From Rubellimicrobium aerolatum (GTDB lineage: Bacteria > Pseudomonadota > Alphaproteobacteria > Rhodobacterales > Rhodobacteraceae), in the NCBI RefSeq assembly GCF_017872975.1, contig NZ_JAGGJP010000004.1, positions 1 to 64,000 on the forward strand: DNA of 64,000 nt, written 5' to 3'. The position numbers and the translations under genes were made by a program. Below, piece after piece: positions 1-8,513 of this stretch (the stretch's first letter is position 1; each line of letters opens with the position of its first letter). Below the pieces are notes generated by a model. It was not told the origin of the DNA. It searched no databases and saw only the letters and a list, made by a program, of their open reading frames with translations.

Positions 1-236
1 CCCGCCCAATGGCGGCCGGTGCTCCCGCTCGCGCGCGCGCCTGGTCCCCGCGAGCCTGGGAGTGAACCCGGAGGCTTCGCGGGGATTTAGTCTGTGCGGC
101 CGGCCCTTCCTCCGGTCCCAAGCATCCCGGGGTGAAGCCCCGAAGGGGCGAGGGGCAGAGCCCCTGCCGGCCCCACGTTGCAACCCGCCCGCCCTTCCGC
201 CACACTCCGCCCCATCGCGGCCAAGGGGGGACGGGC
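1..236. other. Leading non-coding stretch with GC-rich hairpins
   Basis: No convincing gene is seen before the universal stress protein. The stretch ends in a purine-rich Shine-Dalgarno-like run (about 222-231) that belongs to the next gene. Two adjacent short perfect stem-loops lie at 137-149 (GCCCC-GAA-GGGGC core) and 151-165 (AGGGGC-AGA-GCCCCT). They look like the short extragenic repeats common in Rhodobacteraceae, but could also terminate a gene lying upstream of the window. Confidence 0.5.
137..165. repeat. Tandem pair of GC-rich stem-loops
   Basis: Two back-to-back perfect hairpins (stems 5 and 6 bp, loops of 3 nt) occupy 137-149 and 151-165. The second, GGGGCAGAGCCCC, resembles the hairpin between argD and argF at 43672-43692, suggesting a dispersed extragenic repeat family. 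This is an inference from similarity within the window. Confidence 0.4.
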
Positions 237-692
237 GTGCGGAAATTCCTCGTGGTGCTCGACGACACGCGCGAGTGCCTGAACGCCATGCGCTTCGCCG
301 CCATGCGCGCCGCCCGGACCAACGGGGCCGTTCAGGTCCTGTCGATCATCTCGCCCGCCGACTTCGGCGCCTGGATCGGCGTGGGCGACATCATGCGCGA
401 GGAGGCGCGCGAGCGCATCGAGGTCCATTTCGAGGTCTTCGCCAAGTGGATGCGCGACCGCCAGGGCATCGACCCCGAGCTGGTGATCCGCGAAGGCGAG
501 GCCGTCCCCGAGATAATGGCCCAGATCCGCGACGACCCCGAGATCGGCGTCCTGGTCCTCGGCGCGGGCACCGACACCAAGGGCCCCGGTCCCCTCGTCA
601 CCGCGCTCACCAAGCAGGCGGGGAGCCTTCCCGTCCCCATCACCATCGTCCCGGGCGACCTGAGCAAGGAGCGGCTCGAGGCCATCACCTGA
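237..692 (+). CDS. Universal stress protein (UspA family)
   Basis: A 151-residue cytoplasmic protein of the UspA fold. It opens with a hydrophobic beta strand ending in two Asp (VVLDDT), as the nucleotide-binding family does. Near the C-terminus, VLVLGAGTDTKGPG is a degenerate G-x2-G phosphate-binding loop followed by an ITIVPGD strand. I chose the GTG at 237 because a strong AAGGGGGGA ribosome site sits 5 nt upstream and the Usp fold begins right there; an upstream ATG at 132 would add 35 non-homologous residues. The next gene starts 3 bp after the stop, so the two are probably co-transcribed. The family's general role is stress survival; the specific ligand is unknown. Confidence 0.85.
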   Translation: MRKFLVVLDDTRECLNAMRFAAMRAARTNGAVQVLSIISPADFGAWIGVGDIMREEARERIEVHFEVFAKWMRDRQGIDPELVIREGEAVPEIMAQIRDDPEIGVLVLGAGTDTKGPGPLVTALTKQAGSLPVPITIVPGDLSKERLEAIT

Positions 693-695
693 GAC

Positions 696-1298
696 ATGGA
701 CCGCCGGCTCGCCCTCGCCGCCCTGGTCGCGCTGCCGCTCCTCGCGGCGCTCGCCGCGGCCCTGCCGCCACCCGCCGGCGCGGCCGTCGCGCTCGGGGCC
801 TACTGGGCGCTCCTCGCCCTCGCCGTCCTGCGGGCGGACCGCGACGTCACGGCCGCCCTGCTGACGGCGCGGCGGCCCTCGCGGCTCACGGTCGCCCTGC
901 TGGCGCTCCCCGTGCTGGCCTGGGGCTTCGTCACGCTGCGCCTTCTCGGGCGGGTGCCGCTGCCCCCCCACCTCCTCCTCGCCGCCGCGCTCGCCGCCCT
1001 GCTCCACGCGACCCTGGAGGAGCTGTTCTGGCGCGGCCTCCTCCTGCCCCGCGCCACCGCCCGCGCCGCGGCGGGGGCGCTCGGCCTCTACTGGATCGCG
1101 CACCTCGCCTGGCTCCTCGCCGCCGCGCCGCCGACCGGCCTGCCGCCCGCCGTGGCGCTCCTCGCGCCCCTGGCGCTGGGCGGCGCCTGGACCGCCGCGC
1201 GGCTGGAGACGGGGACGCTCGGCGCCGGCCTGATGGCGCACGCGGGCCTGGCGCTCTTCGTCTTCGCGGGCACGCTGGCGCGCACGGCCGCCCCCTGA
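696..1298 (+). CDS. CPBP-type intramembrane metalloprotease-like protein
   Basis: A 200-residue, strongly hydrophobic protein with about six membrane segments. It carries the CPBP (Abi/CaaX protease-like) signature: EELFWRG with the paired Glu at residues 108-109 and Arg at 113, then a His at 136 (HLAW) and another at 182 (MAHAG). In the family these residues bind zinc inside the membrane. Its length is typical of short CPBP members. It follows the Usp gene by 3 bp, so it is likely in the same transcript. The substrate is unknown; bacterial members have been linked to membrane-protein processing and bacteriocin immunity. Confidence 0.7.
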   Translation: MDRRLALAALVALPLLAALAAALPPPAGAAVALGAYWALLALAVLRADRDVTAALLTARRPSRLTVALLALPVLAWGFVTLRLLGRVPLPPHLLLAAALAALLHATLEELFWRGLLLPRATARAAAGALGLYWIAHLAWLLAAAPPTGLPPAVALLAPLALGGAWTAARLETGTLGAGLMAHAGLALFVFAGTLARTAAP

Positions 1299-1422
1299 AG
1301 GCGCACAGGAGCGCCGTCAAAAAAGCACGACGGCGCGGGAAGCGTCAGGAAACCTTTCGCGCACCGCCCGCGTTGCCAGCCCGACCGCACGACAAGCGGG
1401 CCACGATTCAAGGAAGACCCAC

Positions 1423-1788
1423 ATGAACAAGCTCGTCATCCTGGCCGCCGCGGCGCTGATCGGCGCCGCCGGCCTAGCCTCTGCCCAGGACACCCTCGCC
1501 ACCGCCGACGCCTTCGGCACCATCCCGGTGCAGGAGGACAACCAGCTCATCGTCCTGCCGCTCGTCACCGCCACCGCCGACGGCGAAGTGCAGATCCGCC
1601 GCATCACCGGCGAGAACGAGGGCGAGGTCCTGGCGACCGCGCCGATCACCGCCGGCGCCAACGAGGACGTCCGCATCACCCTGATTCGGCCGGCCAACGC
1701 TTCCGCCGTCCTGGCCGTCCTCGTGGTGGGCGGCGTGGACGTGGCCTCGGCCGAGGTGCAGCTCGCCCCCGTCGGCGGCACCGACTGA
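1423..1788 (+). CDS. Small secreted protein, function unknown
   Basis: A 121-residue protein with a clear N-terminal signal peptide: Lys, a hydrophobic Ala/Leu-rich core, then a likely ASA-Q cleavage at about residue 21. The mature part is acidic and rich in Val/Thr/Ala, suggesting a small beta-rich periplasmic domain. No family is recognised. A good AAGGAAG ribosome site precedes the ATG. It stands alone, with 124 bp upstream and a strong terminator immediately downstream, so it is probably monocistronic. Confidence 0.6.
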   Translation: MNKLVILAAAALIGAAGLASAQDTLATADAFGTIPVQEDNQLIVLPLVTATADGEVQIRRITGENEGEVLATAPITAGANEDVRITLIRPANASAVLAVLVVGGVDVASAEVQLAPVGGTD

Positions 1789-1817
1789 CCCCGACCGGAC
1801 CGACCGATCCCATGCCG

Positions 1818-1850
1818 GGGCGCCGGGGAACCGGCGCCCTTCCCTTTTAG
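1818..1850 (+). terminator. Rho-independent terminator
   Basis: A perfect 9-bp GC stem (GGGCGCCGG with its complement) and a GGAA tetraloop at 1818-1839 are followed by a pyrimidine-rich TTCCCTTTTA tract. It lies 30 bp after the small secreted protein and insulates it from the NifU-type gene. Confidence 0.85.
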
Positions 1851-1921
1851 AACAGTTCCAAATCTTGACGCGGCGGGGTCCAGGGCGCATATCGGGAGCC
1901 TGACCCGAAGGGGGACTCCCG

Positions 1922-2488
1922 ATGTTCATCCAGACCGAATCCACGCCCAACCCCGCCACCCTCAAGTTCCTGCCGGGAGAGACGGTGCTCGGCCAGGGCA
2001 CGGCCGACCTCCCCGACGCCGCCTCGGCCCAGGCCTCCCCGCTCGGCCGCCGCCTCTTCGCGGTGGACGGCGTGACCGGCGTGTTCCTCGGCTCGGACTT
2101 CGTGACCGTCACCAAGGCGCCCGAGGTGGACTGGTCCCACATCAAGCCCGCGCTGCTGGGCGCGATCATGGACCACTACCAGTCCGGCCTGCCGGTGATC
2201 GAGGCCCAGGCCACCCCCGCCTCCGGCCACGCCGCCACCCACGACAACGAGGATGCCGCCATCGTGGAGCAGATCAAGGAGCTGCTCGACACCCGCGTGC
2301 GCCCGGCGGTGGCGCAGGACGGCGGCGACATCACCTTCCACGGCTTCGAACGGGGCGTGGTCTACCTGCACATGCAGGGCGCCTGCGCCGGCTGCCCGTC
2401 CTCGACCCTGACGCTCAAGATGGGGATCGAGAACCTGCTCCGGCACTACATCCCCGAGGTGACCGAGGTGCGGCCCGTCGCCGCCTGA
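1922..2488 (+). CDS. NifU-family Fe-S cluster carrier (Nfu type)
   Basis: A 188-residue protein with the two-domain Nfu layout of alphaproteobacteria and mitochondria. The N-terminal Nfu_N domain (about 1-90) begins with FIQTESTPNPATLKF. The C-terminal NifU domain (about 115-185) holds the cluster-binding Cys155-x2-Cys158 pair in GACAGCPSS. Family members receive a 4Fe-4S cluster and deliver it to client enzymes. The gene ends 7 bp before tsaB, so they are likely co-transcribed. Confidence 0.9.
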   Translation: MFIQTESTPNPATLKFLPGETVLGQGTADLPDAASAQASPLGRRLFAVDGVTGVFLGSDFVTVTKAPEVDWSHIKPALLGAIMDHYQSGLPVIEAQATPASGHAATHDNEDAAIVEQIKELLDTRVRPAVAQDGGDITFHGFERGVVYLHMQGACAGCPSSTLTLKMGIENLLRHYIPEVTEVRPVAA

Positions 2489-2495
2489 CCGGCCC

Positions 2496-3143
2496 GTGAC
2501 GGCCCCGCCGATCCTCGCCTTCGACACGTCGGCCGCGCATTGCGCGGCCGCGCTGCTGTCGGGCGGCGCCGTGCTCGCCATGCGCGAGGAGGCCATGGCC
2601 ACCGGCCAGGCCGACCGCCTGATGCCGCTGCTGGAGGAGATCCTGCGCGACGCCGGCGCGACATGGCGGGACCTCGCGGCGCTCGGCGTCGGCACCGGCC
2701 CCGGCAACTTCACCGGCATCCGCATCGCCGTCGCGGCGGCGCGCGGCCTCGCGCTGGGGCTGACGATCCCCGCCATCGGCGTCACCGCCTTCGAGGCGCT
2801 GGCCTGGCGCCGCGACGCCGCGCTCGTCGCCCGCGACGCCCGGCTCGGGCAGGTCCACCTCCAGGCCTTCGGGCCCATGGGCTTCGGCCCGCTGACGCAA
2901 CCGCTCGACGCCCCCGTGCCGCCGCTGCCGCTCGGGACTCCGGTCCTGGGCGACCTTGCCGAGCAGGTCGCCGCCCGCGCCGGCCTCCCCGTCGCCGCCC
3001 CTCTCGCGCCGTTGGCCGAGGCCATCGCCCGGATCGCCGCGACCCGCCTCGGCCGGGACAACCCCCGGCCCGCGCCGCTCTACCTGCGCGCGCCCGACGC
3101 CGCGCCGCCGCGCGACCCCGCGCCGCTGATCCTGCCCGGATGA
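2496..3143 (+). CDS. tsaB: tRNA threonylcarbamoyladenosine biosynthesis protein TsaB
   Basis: A 215-residue ASKHA-fold protein that pairs with TsaD and TsaE to make t6A37 in ANN-decoding tRNAs. The N-terminus LAFDTSAAHCAAAL and the GVGTGPGNFTGIRI segment (about residues 64-77) are TsaB hallmarks; TsaB lacks the metal-binding histidines of TsaD. It uses a GTG start 7 bp after the NifU-type gene and overlaps the acetyltransferase gene by 4 bp (ATGA). The tsaB-rimI pairing is common. Confidence 0.92.
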   Translation: MTAPPILAFDTSAAHCAAALLSGGAVLAMREEAMATGQADRLMPLLEEILRDAGATWRDLAALGVGTGPGNFTGIRIAVAAARGLALGLTIPAIGVTAFEALAWRRDAALVARDARLGQVHLQAFGPMGFGPLTQPLDAPVPPLPLGTPVLGDLAEQVAARAGLPVAAPLAPLAEAIARIAATRLGRDNPRPAPLYLRAPDAAPPRDPAPLILPG

Positions 3144-3553
3144 GGCCCGAGGATCTGGCCCGGCTCCACGCCGCCGCCAACGACCGCGACCGCCCCTGGG
3201 CCGCCGCCGAGTTCGCGTCGCTCCTCGCACAGCCCGGCACGCTCCTCCTCGGCGACGACCGCGCGATGATCCTCGGCCGCGTCGTGCTGGACGAGGCCGA
3301 GGTCCTGACCGTCGCCACCGACCCCGCGCATCGCCGCCGGGGCCTCGCGAGCGCCCTCCTCGCCCGCCTCGAATCGGAGGCCGCCGCACGCGGCGCGACG
3401 ATCGCCTTCCTGGAGGTGGCCGAGGACAACCTCCCCGCCCGCGCGCTCTACGAGGGGCGCGGCTACGCCCCCGTCGGCCGCCGCCCCGACTACTATCCGC
3501 GCAAGGATGCCCAGGCCGTCGCCGCGCTGGTGCTGTCGCGCCCGCTGCGCTGA
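3140..3553 (+). CDS. rimI: GNAT N-acetyltransferase (RimI-like)
   Basis: A 137-residue GNAT enzyme. The acetyl-CoA-binding motif A is visible as VATDPAHRRRGLASALLARL, with the R/Q-x-x-G-x-A pattern. The EVAEDNLPARALYEGRGY segment matches the motif B region of ribosomal-protein alanine acetyltransferases (N-x-x-A-x-x-L-Y-x-x-x-G-F). The start overlaps the tsaB stop. RimI acetylates the N-terminal Ala of ribosomal protein S18, but other protein targets cannot be excluded from sequence. Confidence 0.82.
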   Translation: MRPEDLARLHAAANDRDRPWAAAEFASLLAQPGTLLLGDDRAMILGRVVLDEAEVLTVATDPAHRRRGLASALLARLESEAAARGATIAFLEVAEDNLPARALYEGRGYAPVGRRPDYYPRKDAQAVAALVLSRPLR

Positions 3554-3701
3554 CGCCCCGTCGCGGGCGCGTCGCGCGCAACGCACGGAAATATCGGTTG
3601 ACCCTCCCCGCGCCGCGCGGCTTGATCGCCGCCAGCACGGGGCCAAGGCCCCCGCCACGACCGGGGCCGGCCACGGCCCCCAACACAGGACTGGGAGACG
3701 C

Positions 3702-4697
3702 ATGACCACTCGTTCCACCTTCCTCGGCGCGGCCGCCGTTCTCGCGCTCTCGACGGGCGCCGCGCTGGCCGACCCGGCGGTGATCTTCGACCTCGGCGGC
3801 AAGTTCGACAAATCCTTCAACGAAAGCGCCTTCACCGGCGCCGAGCGCTGGAAGGCCGAGACCGGCACCGCCTACGGCGAGTTCGAGTTGACCGCCGAGC
3901 CCCAGCGCGAACAGGCGATCCGCCGCTTCGCCGAGCAGGGCTACAGCCCGATCGTCATGGTCGGCTTCATGTCGGCGACCCCCCTGAACGAGATCGCGCC
4001 CGACTACCCGGACACCAAGTTCGTGATCGTGGACGCCGTGGTGGAGCAGCCCAACGTCCAGTCGGTCGTCTTCAACGAGCATGAGGGCTCCTACCTCGTC
4101 GGGATGCTGGCCGGCATGGCCTCCGAATCCGGCACCGTCGGCTTCGTGGGCGGCATGGACATCCCGCTGATCCGCAAGTTCGGCTGCGGCTACGCCCAGG
4201 GCGTCAAGGCCGCGAACCCCGACGCCACCGTGCTCGCCAACTTCACCGGCACGACGCCCGCCGCCTGGAACGACCCCGCCCGCGGCTCCGAGCTGACGCT
4301 GGCCCAGATCAGCCAGGGCGCGGACGTGGTCTTCGCCGCCGCCGGCGCGACCGGCGTGGGCGTGCTCCAGACCGCCGCCGACGAGGACATCCTGTCCATC
4401 GGCGTGGACAGCAACCAGAACTACCTCCACCCCGGCGAGGTGCTGACCTCCATGGTCAAGCGCGTGGACAACGCCGTCTACGACGCCATGAAGGCCGGCG
4501 AGGCGGTCGAGCCCGGAGTGCAGGTCCTGGGCGTCGCAAGCGAGGGCGTGGGCTACGCCCTCGACGAGCACAACGAGGCGCTCATCACCCCCGAGATGCG
4601 GGCCGCCGTGGACGACGCCTCCGCCAGGATCGCCAGCGGCGAGCTGACGGTCCACGACTACATGAGCGACGAGACCTGCCCGGCGATCTCCTTCTGA
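3702..4697 (+). CDS. BMP-family nucleoside ABC transporter substrate-binding protein
   Basis: A 331-residue periplasmic binding protein with a signal peptide (MTTRSTFLGAAAVLALSTG, cleavage near ALA-D). The mature start AVIFDLGGKFDKSFNESAF is the BMP/Med/PnrA signature, and NEHEGSYLVGMLAGM is a second family block. Relatives bind purine nucleosides. It heads an operon with an ATPase, two permeases and a purine nucleoside phosphorylase, which supports nucleoside uptake. The ATG at 3702 follows a GGGAG ribosome site. A stem-loop after the stop separates it from the ATPase gene. Confidence 0.9.
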   Translation: MTTRSTFLGAAAVLALSTGAALADPAVIFDLGGKFDKSFNESAFTGAERWKAETGTAYGEFELTAEPQREQAIRRFAEQGYSPIVMVGFMSATPLNEIAPDYPDTKFVIVDAVVEQPNVQSVVFNEHEGSYLVGMLAGMASESGTVGFVGGMDIPLIRKFGCGYAQGVKAANPDATVLANFTGTTPAAWNDPARGSELTLAQISQGADVVFAAAGATGVGVLQTAADEDILSIGVDSNQNYLHPGEVLTSMVKRVDNAVYDAMKAGEAVEPGVQVLGVASEGVGYALDEHNEALITPEMRAAVDDASARIASGELTVHDYMSDETCPAISF

Positions 4698-4717
4698 TCG
4701 CCCGACGCTGACAGACC

Positions 4718-4751
4718 GGGGGCCGCCGCCGTCCGACCGGCGACGGCCCCC
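4718..4751 (+). terminator. Intercistronic stem-loop after the binding-protein gene
   Basis: A 14-bp GC stem with one mismatch (left arm GGGGGCCGCCGCCG, right arm ending GACGGCCCCC) lies between the binding-protein gene and the ATPase gene, with no T-tract. Such structures in ABC operons commonly stabilise the upstream mRNA or partly terminate it, giving more binding protein than membrane parts. That role is inferred. Confidence 0.65.
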
Positions 4752-4775
4752 GCCGCACTTGCCAAGGGGTGCCCC

Positions 4776-6359
4776 ATGACCTCCGCCGTCCAGTCCCAGA
4801 CGCAGAGCCAAGGCCAGTCGCAAGGCCAGTCCCAGGCCACCCCCGCCATCGAGCTGCGCGGCATCTCCAAGGCCTTCGGCCCCGTGCAGGCCAACAAGGA
4901 CATCTCCATCCGTGTGATGCCCGGCACCATCCACGGCATCATCGGCGAGAACGGCGCGGGCAAGTCCACGCTCATGTCGATCCTCTACGGCTTCTACCAC
5001 GCCGACTCGGGCGAGATCCTCATCGACGGCCGCCCCACCCGCATCCCCGACTCCCAGGCCGCCATCCGCGCCGGGATCGGCATGGTCTTCCAGCACTTCA
5101 AGCTGGTCGAGAACTTCACCGTCCTTGAAAACGTCGTCCTCGGCGCCGAGGACTCGGGCCTCCTGCGTCCCTCCCTCGCCCGCGCCCGCTCGGAACTCCG
5201 CCGCCTCGCGCAGGACTACGAGCTGGAGGTCGATCCCGACGCCGTGATCGAGGAGATCGGCGTCGGCTTCCAGCAGCGGGTGGAGATCCTGAAGGCCCTC
5301 TACCGCAAGGCCGACATCCTCATCCTCGACGAGCCGACGGGCGTGCTGACCCCGCCCGAGGCCGACCACCTGTTCCGCATCCTCCGCAACCTGCGTGAGC
5401 AGGGCAAGACGATCATCCTCATCACCCACAAGCTGCGCGAGATCATGGAGATCACCGACACCGTGTCGGTCATGCGGCGCGGCGAGATGACGGCGACCGT
5501 GCGGACGGCCGACACCAGCCCCGCCCAACTCGCCGAGCTGATGGTGGGCCGCAAGGTGCTCCTCCAGGTGGACAAGGCCCCCGCCCATCCCGGCGCGCCC
5601 GTCCTGGAGGTCGAGAACCTCCGCGTCACCGACGCCAAGGGCGTCGAACGCCTCAAGGGCGTCTCCCTCGCCGTCCGCGCCGGAGAGATCCTCGGCATCG
5701 CCGGCGTCGCCGGCAACGGCCAGTCCGAACTCCTTCAGGTCCTCGGCGGCACCATGAGGGCCACCGGCGCCGTCCGCCTGAACGGCCGCCCGCTCGACCT
5801 CTCGGGCCGCGAGGACGCCCGCGACCGCCGCGCCGCCGGCATCGGCCACGTCCCCGAGGACCGGCAGACGCAAGGGCTCATCCTCGACTTCGCGGCGTGG
5901 GAGAACGTGGCGCTCGGCTACCACGACCGCGAGGCCTACACGAACGGGCCGATGATGGATCAGGCGGCGATGAAGGCCGACACCGCCGACAAGATGCAGC
6001 GCTTCGACGTGCGCCCGCCCAACCCCCTCCTGGCCGCCAAGAACTTCTCGGGCGGCAACCAGCAGAAGATCGTCGTCGCCCGCGAGATCGAGAGCGGCCC
6101 CGCCCTCCTGCTGATCGGCCAGCCCACGCGCGGCGTGGACATCGGCGCCATCGAATTCATCCACAAGCAGATCGTCGCCCTGCGCGACCAGGGCAAGGCG
6201 ATCCTCCTCGTCTCCGTCGAACTCGACGAGATCCTGTCCCTCTCCGACCGCATCGCCGTCATGTTCGATGGCCGCATCATGGGCGAACGCCTCGCCGGCC
6301 AGACGGACGCGGGCGAGCTCGGCCTCCTCATGGCCGGCATCACCGAAGGGGCGCGCTGA
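4776..6359 (+). CDS. Nucleoside ABC transporter ATP-binding protein (tandem ATPase)
   Basis: A 527-residue protein with two fused ABC domains, as in sugar/nucleoside importers of the Rbs/Nup class. Domain 1 has Walker A GENGAGKST (Lys63) and Walker B LILDEPTG. Domain 2 has a degenerate Walker A (GVAGNGQSE), a signature-like SGGNQQK and LLIGQPTRGVDIG, so as in relatives only one site is expected to be fully catalytic. The first ~20 residues are an odd Gln/Ser repeat (QSQTQSQGQSQGQSQ) before the conserved AIELRGISKAFG. The stop is 1 bp from the permease start. Confidence 0.92.
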   Translation: MTSAVQSQTQSQGQSQGQSQATPAIELRGISKAFGPVQANKDISIRVMPGTIHGIIGENGAGKSTLMSILYGFYHADSGEILIDGRPTRIPDSQAAIRAGIGMVFQHFKLVENFTVLENVVLGAEDSGLLRPSLARARSELRRLAQDYELEVDPDAVIEEIGVGFQQRVEILKALYRKADILILDEPTGVLTPPEADHLFRILRNLREQGKTIILITHKLREIMEITDTVSVMRRGEMTATVRTADTSPAQLAELMVGRKVLLQVDKAPAHPGAPVLEVENLRVTDAKGVERLKGVSLAVRAGEILGIAGVAGNGQSELLQVLGGTMRATGAVRLNGRPLDLSGREDARDRRAAGIGHVPEDRQTQGLILDFAAWENVALGYHDREAYTNGPMMDQAAMKADTADKMQRFDVRPPNPLLAAKNFSGGNQQKIVVAREIESGPALLLIGQPTRGVDIGAIEFIHKQIVALRDQGKAILLVSVELDEILSLSDRIAVMFDGRIMGERLAGQTDAGELGLLMAGITEGAR

Positions 6360-6360
6360 C

Positions 6361-7536
6361 ATGGACCGGATGCCGCGCTGGGCCGACCTCGTCCTGATCC
6401 CCGTCATCTCGCTGCTGCTGGCGGCGGTCATCTCGGGCCTCGTGATCCTCGCCATCGGCCACAACCCGCTGGAGGCGCTGGGGATCATGGTCTCGGGCTC
6501 GGTCGGCTCGACCTACGGCTGGGGCTACACGCTCTACTACGCGACGAACTTCATGTTCACCGGCCTCGCCGTCGCCGTCGCCAACCACGCCCGGCTCTTC
6601 AACATCGGCGGCGAGGGGCAGGCCGTCATCGGCGGCCTCGGCGTGGCGCTGGTCGCCCTCTACATCCCCTGGCCGCACTGGAGCCTCGCGCTCCTGGGCT
6701 CCATCGCCGCCTCCGCGCTCTTCGGCGCAGCCTGGGCGGCGATCCCGGCGATCCTGCAGGCCAAGCGCGGCAGCCACATCGTCATCACGACGATCATGTT
6801 CAACTTCATCGCCGCCGCGCTCCTGAACTACCTCCTCGTGGGTCCGCTCAAGCCCACCGGCACCATGGAGACGGCGACCGCGCCCTTCCCCGAGGCGACG
6901 CACATCCCCTCGTTCCGGGACATGTTCTCCTTCGGCGAGACGATCCTGTTCCGGGGCACCCCCGCGAACCTCGCTTTCTTCCTCGCCGTCCTCCTCTGCC
7001 TCCTCGTCTGGCTCCTGATCTGGAAGACGCGGCTCGGCTACGAGATCCGCGCCTTCGGCTTCTCCGAAGGGGCCGCGCGCTACGCCGGCATCGGGTCCAC
7101 GAAGATCATCGTCGTGACCATGCTCATCTCCGGCGCGCTCGCGGGCATGATGGCCGTCAACAACACCCTGGGCGAGGCCGAGCGCCTGATCCTCAACGCC
7201 GTGGAGGGCGCGGGCTTCATCGGCATCGCCGTGGCGCTGATGGGCCGGTCGCACCCGCTGGGCGTGTTCCTGGCCTCGATCCTCTTCGGCATCCTCTACC
7301 AGGGCGGAGGCGAGCTGCAGTTCGCCCTTGGCATCCCGCGCGAGATGATCGTCGTCATCCAGGCCCTCGTCATCATGTTCACCGGCGCGCTCGACAATAT
7401 GGTGCGGATGCCGCTGGAGCGGCTCTTCGCCCGACGCCGCCCGGCTCCCGCGCCGGTCGCGCCCCCTGGGCCGACCTTGCATCCCCCGGGGCGCCCCGCC
7501 GCCCCGACCAACCCCGGCACCGCCGCGACGGAGTAG
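6361..7536 (+). CDS. Nucleoside ABC transporter permease (NupP/YufP-like)
   Basis: A 391-residue polytopic inner-membrane permease of the branched-chain amino-acid/Rbs permease superfamily. It shows the family block NHARLFNIGGEGQAVIGGLG near residue 80 and the cytoplasmic coupling region FGFSEGAARYAGI (about 235). About eight to nine hydrophobic segments are visible. The C-terminus (from about residue 357) is a Pro/Ala-rich cytoplasmic tail. It starts 1 bp after the ATPase stop and ends 4 bp before the second permease, indicating a tight operon. Confidence 0.9.
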   Translation: MDRMPRWADLVLIPVISLLLAAVISGLVILAIGHNPLEALGIMVSGSVGSTYGWGYTLYYATNFMFTGLAVAVANHARLFNIGGEGQAVIGGLGVALVALYIPWPHWSLALLGSIAASALFGAAWAAIPAILQAKRGSHIVITTIMFNFIAAALLNYLLVGPLKPTGTMETATAPFPEATHIPSFRDMFSFGETILFRGTPANLAFFLAVLLCLLVWLLIWKTRLGYEIRAFGFSEGAARYAGIGSTKIIVVTMLISGALAGMMAVNNTLGEAERLILNAVEGAGFIGIAVALMGRSHPLGVFLASILFGILYQGGGELQFALGIPREMIVVIQALVIMFTGALDNMVRMPLERLFARRRPAPAPVAPPGPTLHPPGRPAAPTNPGTAATE

Positions 7537-7540
7537 GCGC

Positions 7541-8512
7541 ATGGACTGGTCCACCCTCCTCCAGATCTTCGACGCCACGATCCGGCTCGCGACGCCGCTG
7601 CTCCTGGCCTGCCTCGCAGGGCTGTTCTCCGAACGCGCGGGCATCTTCGACATCGGCCTCGAAGGCAAGATGCTGGCCTCGGCCTTCCTCGCCGCCGCGC
7701 TGGCCGCCGTCACGGGCTCGATCTGGCTCGGCCTCCTCGCCGGGATCGCGGGCGCGCTGGTCCTGTCGGCCATCCACGGCCTCGCCTCCATCACCTTCCG
7801 GGGCAATCAGCTCATCTCGGGCGTGGCGATCAACTTCCTCGCCGCCGGCCTCACCGTCGTCGTCGGCCAGGACTGGTTCGCCGAGGGCGGGCGCACCCCG
7901 CAACTGGGCGAGGGCGAGCGCTTCCGCCAGCTCACCCTTCCGGGGGCCTCCGAGATGGCGGACCTGCCCGTGCTGGGCCCCCTCTATTCCGACGTGCTGT
8001 CGGGCCACTCGATCCTGACCTACATGGCGCTCCTCGCGGTGCCGCTGTCGTGGTGGGTGCTCTACCGCACCCGCTTCGGCCTGCGCCTGCGCGCGGTGGG
8101 CGAGAACCCGGCCGCCGTCGACACCGCCGGCATCTCGGTCACGCGCCTGCGCTATTCAGCCGTGGCCATCGCCGGCCTCCTCTGCGCGCTGGCCGGCGCG
8201 CAGCTTTCCACGGCGGAACCGGCGGCGGGCTTCGTGCGCGACATGACGGCGGGGCGCGGCTACATCGCGCTCGCCGCCCTGATCTTCGCCAAGTGGCGGC
8301 CCGTCGCGGCGCTCGGCGCCTGCCTCCTCTTCGGCTTCCTGCAGGCCCTCGCGCTCCGCCCCGCGCTGTTCGAGCAGACGCTCGGCTTCCGCGTCCAGGG
8401 CCAGCTCCTCGACGCGCTGCCCTACATCCTGACGGTCGTCATCCTCGCGGGCTTCGTCGGCCGCGCCATCCCGCCCCGCGCCGGCGGAGAGCCCTATGTC
8501 AAGGAACGCTGA
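7541..8512 (+). CDS. Nucleoside ABC transporter permease (NupQ/YufQ-like)
   Basis: A 323-residue polytopic permease, partner of the preceding one. Family blocks include SERAGIFDIGLEGKM near residue 30 and LRAVGENPAAVDTAGI near 190, which is the coupling-helix region. It ends 1 bp before the phosphorylase ATG, so import and first catabolic step are translated from one message. Confidence 0.9.
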   Translation: MDWSTLLQIFDATIRLATPLLLACLAGLFSERAGIFDIGLEGKMLASAFLAAALAAVTGSIWLGLLAGIAGALVLSAIHGLASITFRGNQLISGVAINFLAAGLTVVVGQDWFAEGGRTPQLGEGERFRQLTLPGASEMADLPVLGPLYSDVLSGHSILTYMALLAVPLSWWVLYRTRFGLRLRAVGENPAAVDTAGISVTRLRYSAVAIAGLLCALAGAQLSTAEPAAGFVRDMTAGRGYIALAALIFAKWRPVAALGACLLFGFLQALALRPALFEQTLGFRVQGQLLDALPYILTVVILAGFVGRAIPPRAGGEPYVKER

Positions 8513-8513
8513 C

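Noticed and set aside
3598-3626. A sigma-70 promoter TTGACC-N17-CTTGAT before the binding-protein gene
   Set aside because: The -35 is reasonable but the -10 matches TATAAT poorly, so it was not annotated.
2415-6488. A 1357-codon minus-strand open frame across tsaB, rimI and the nucleoside importer
   Set aside because: It spans several real genes on the other strand and their gaps; low-complexity composition and no recognisable domain. It is a high-GC artefact.
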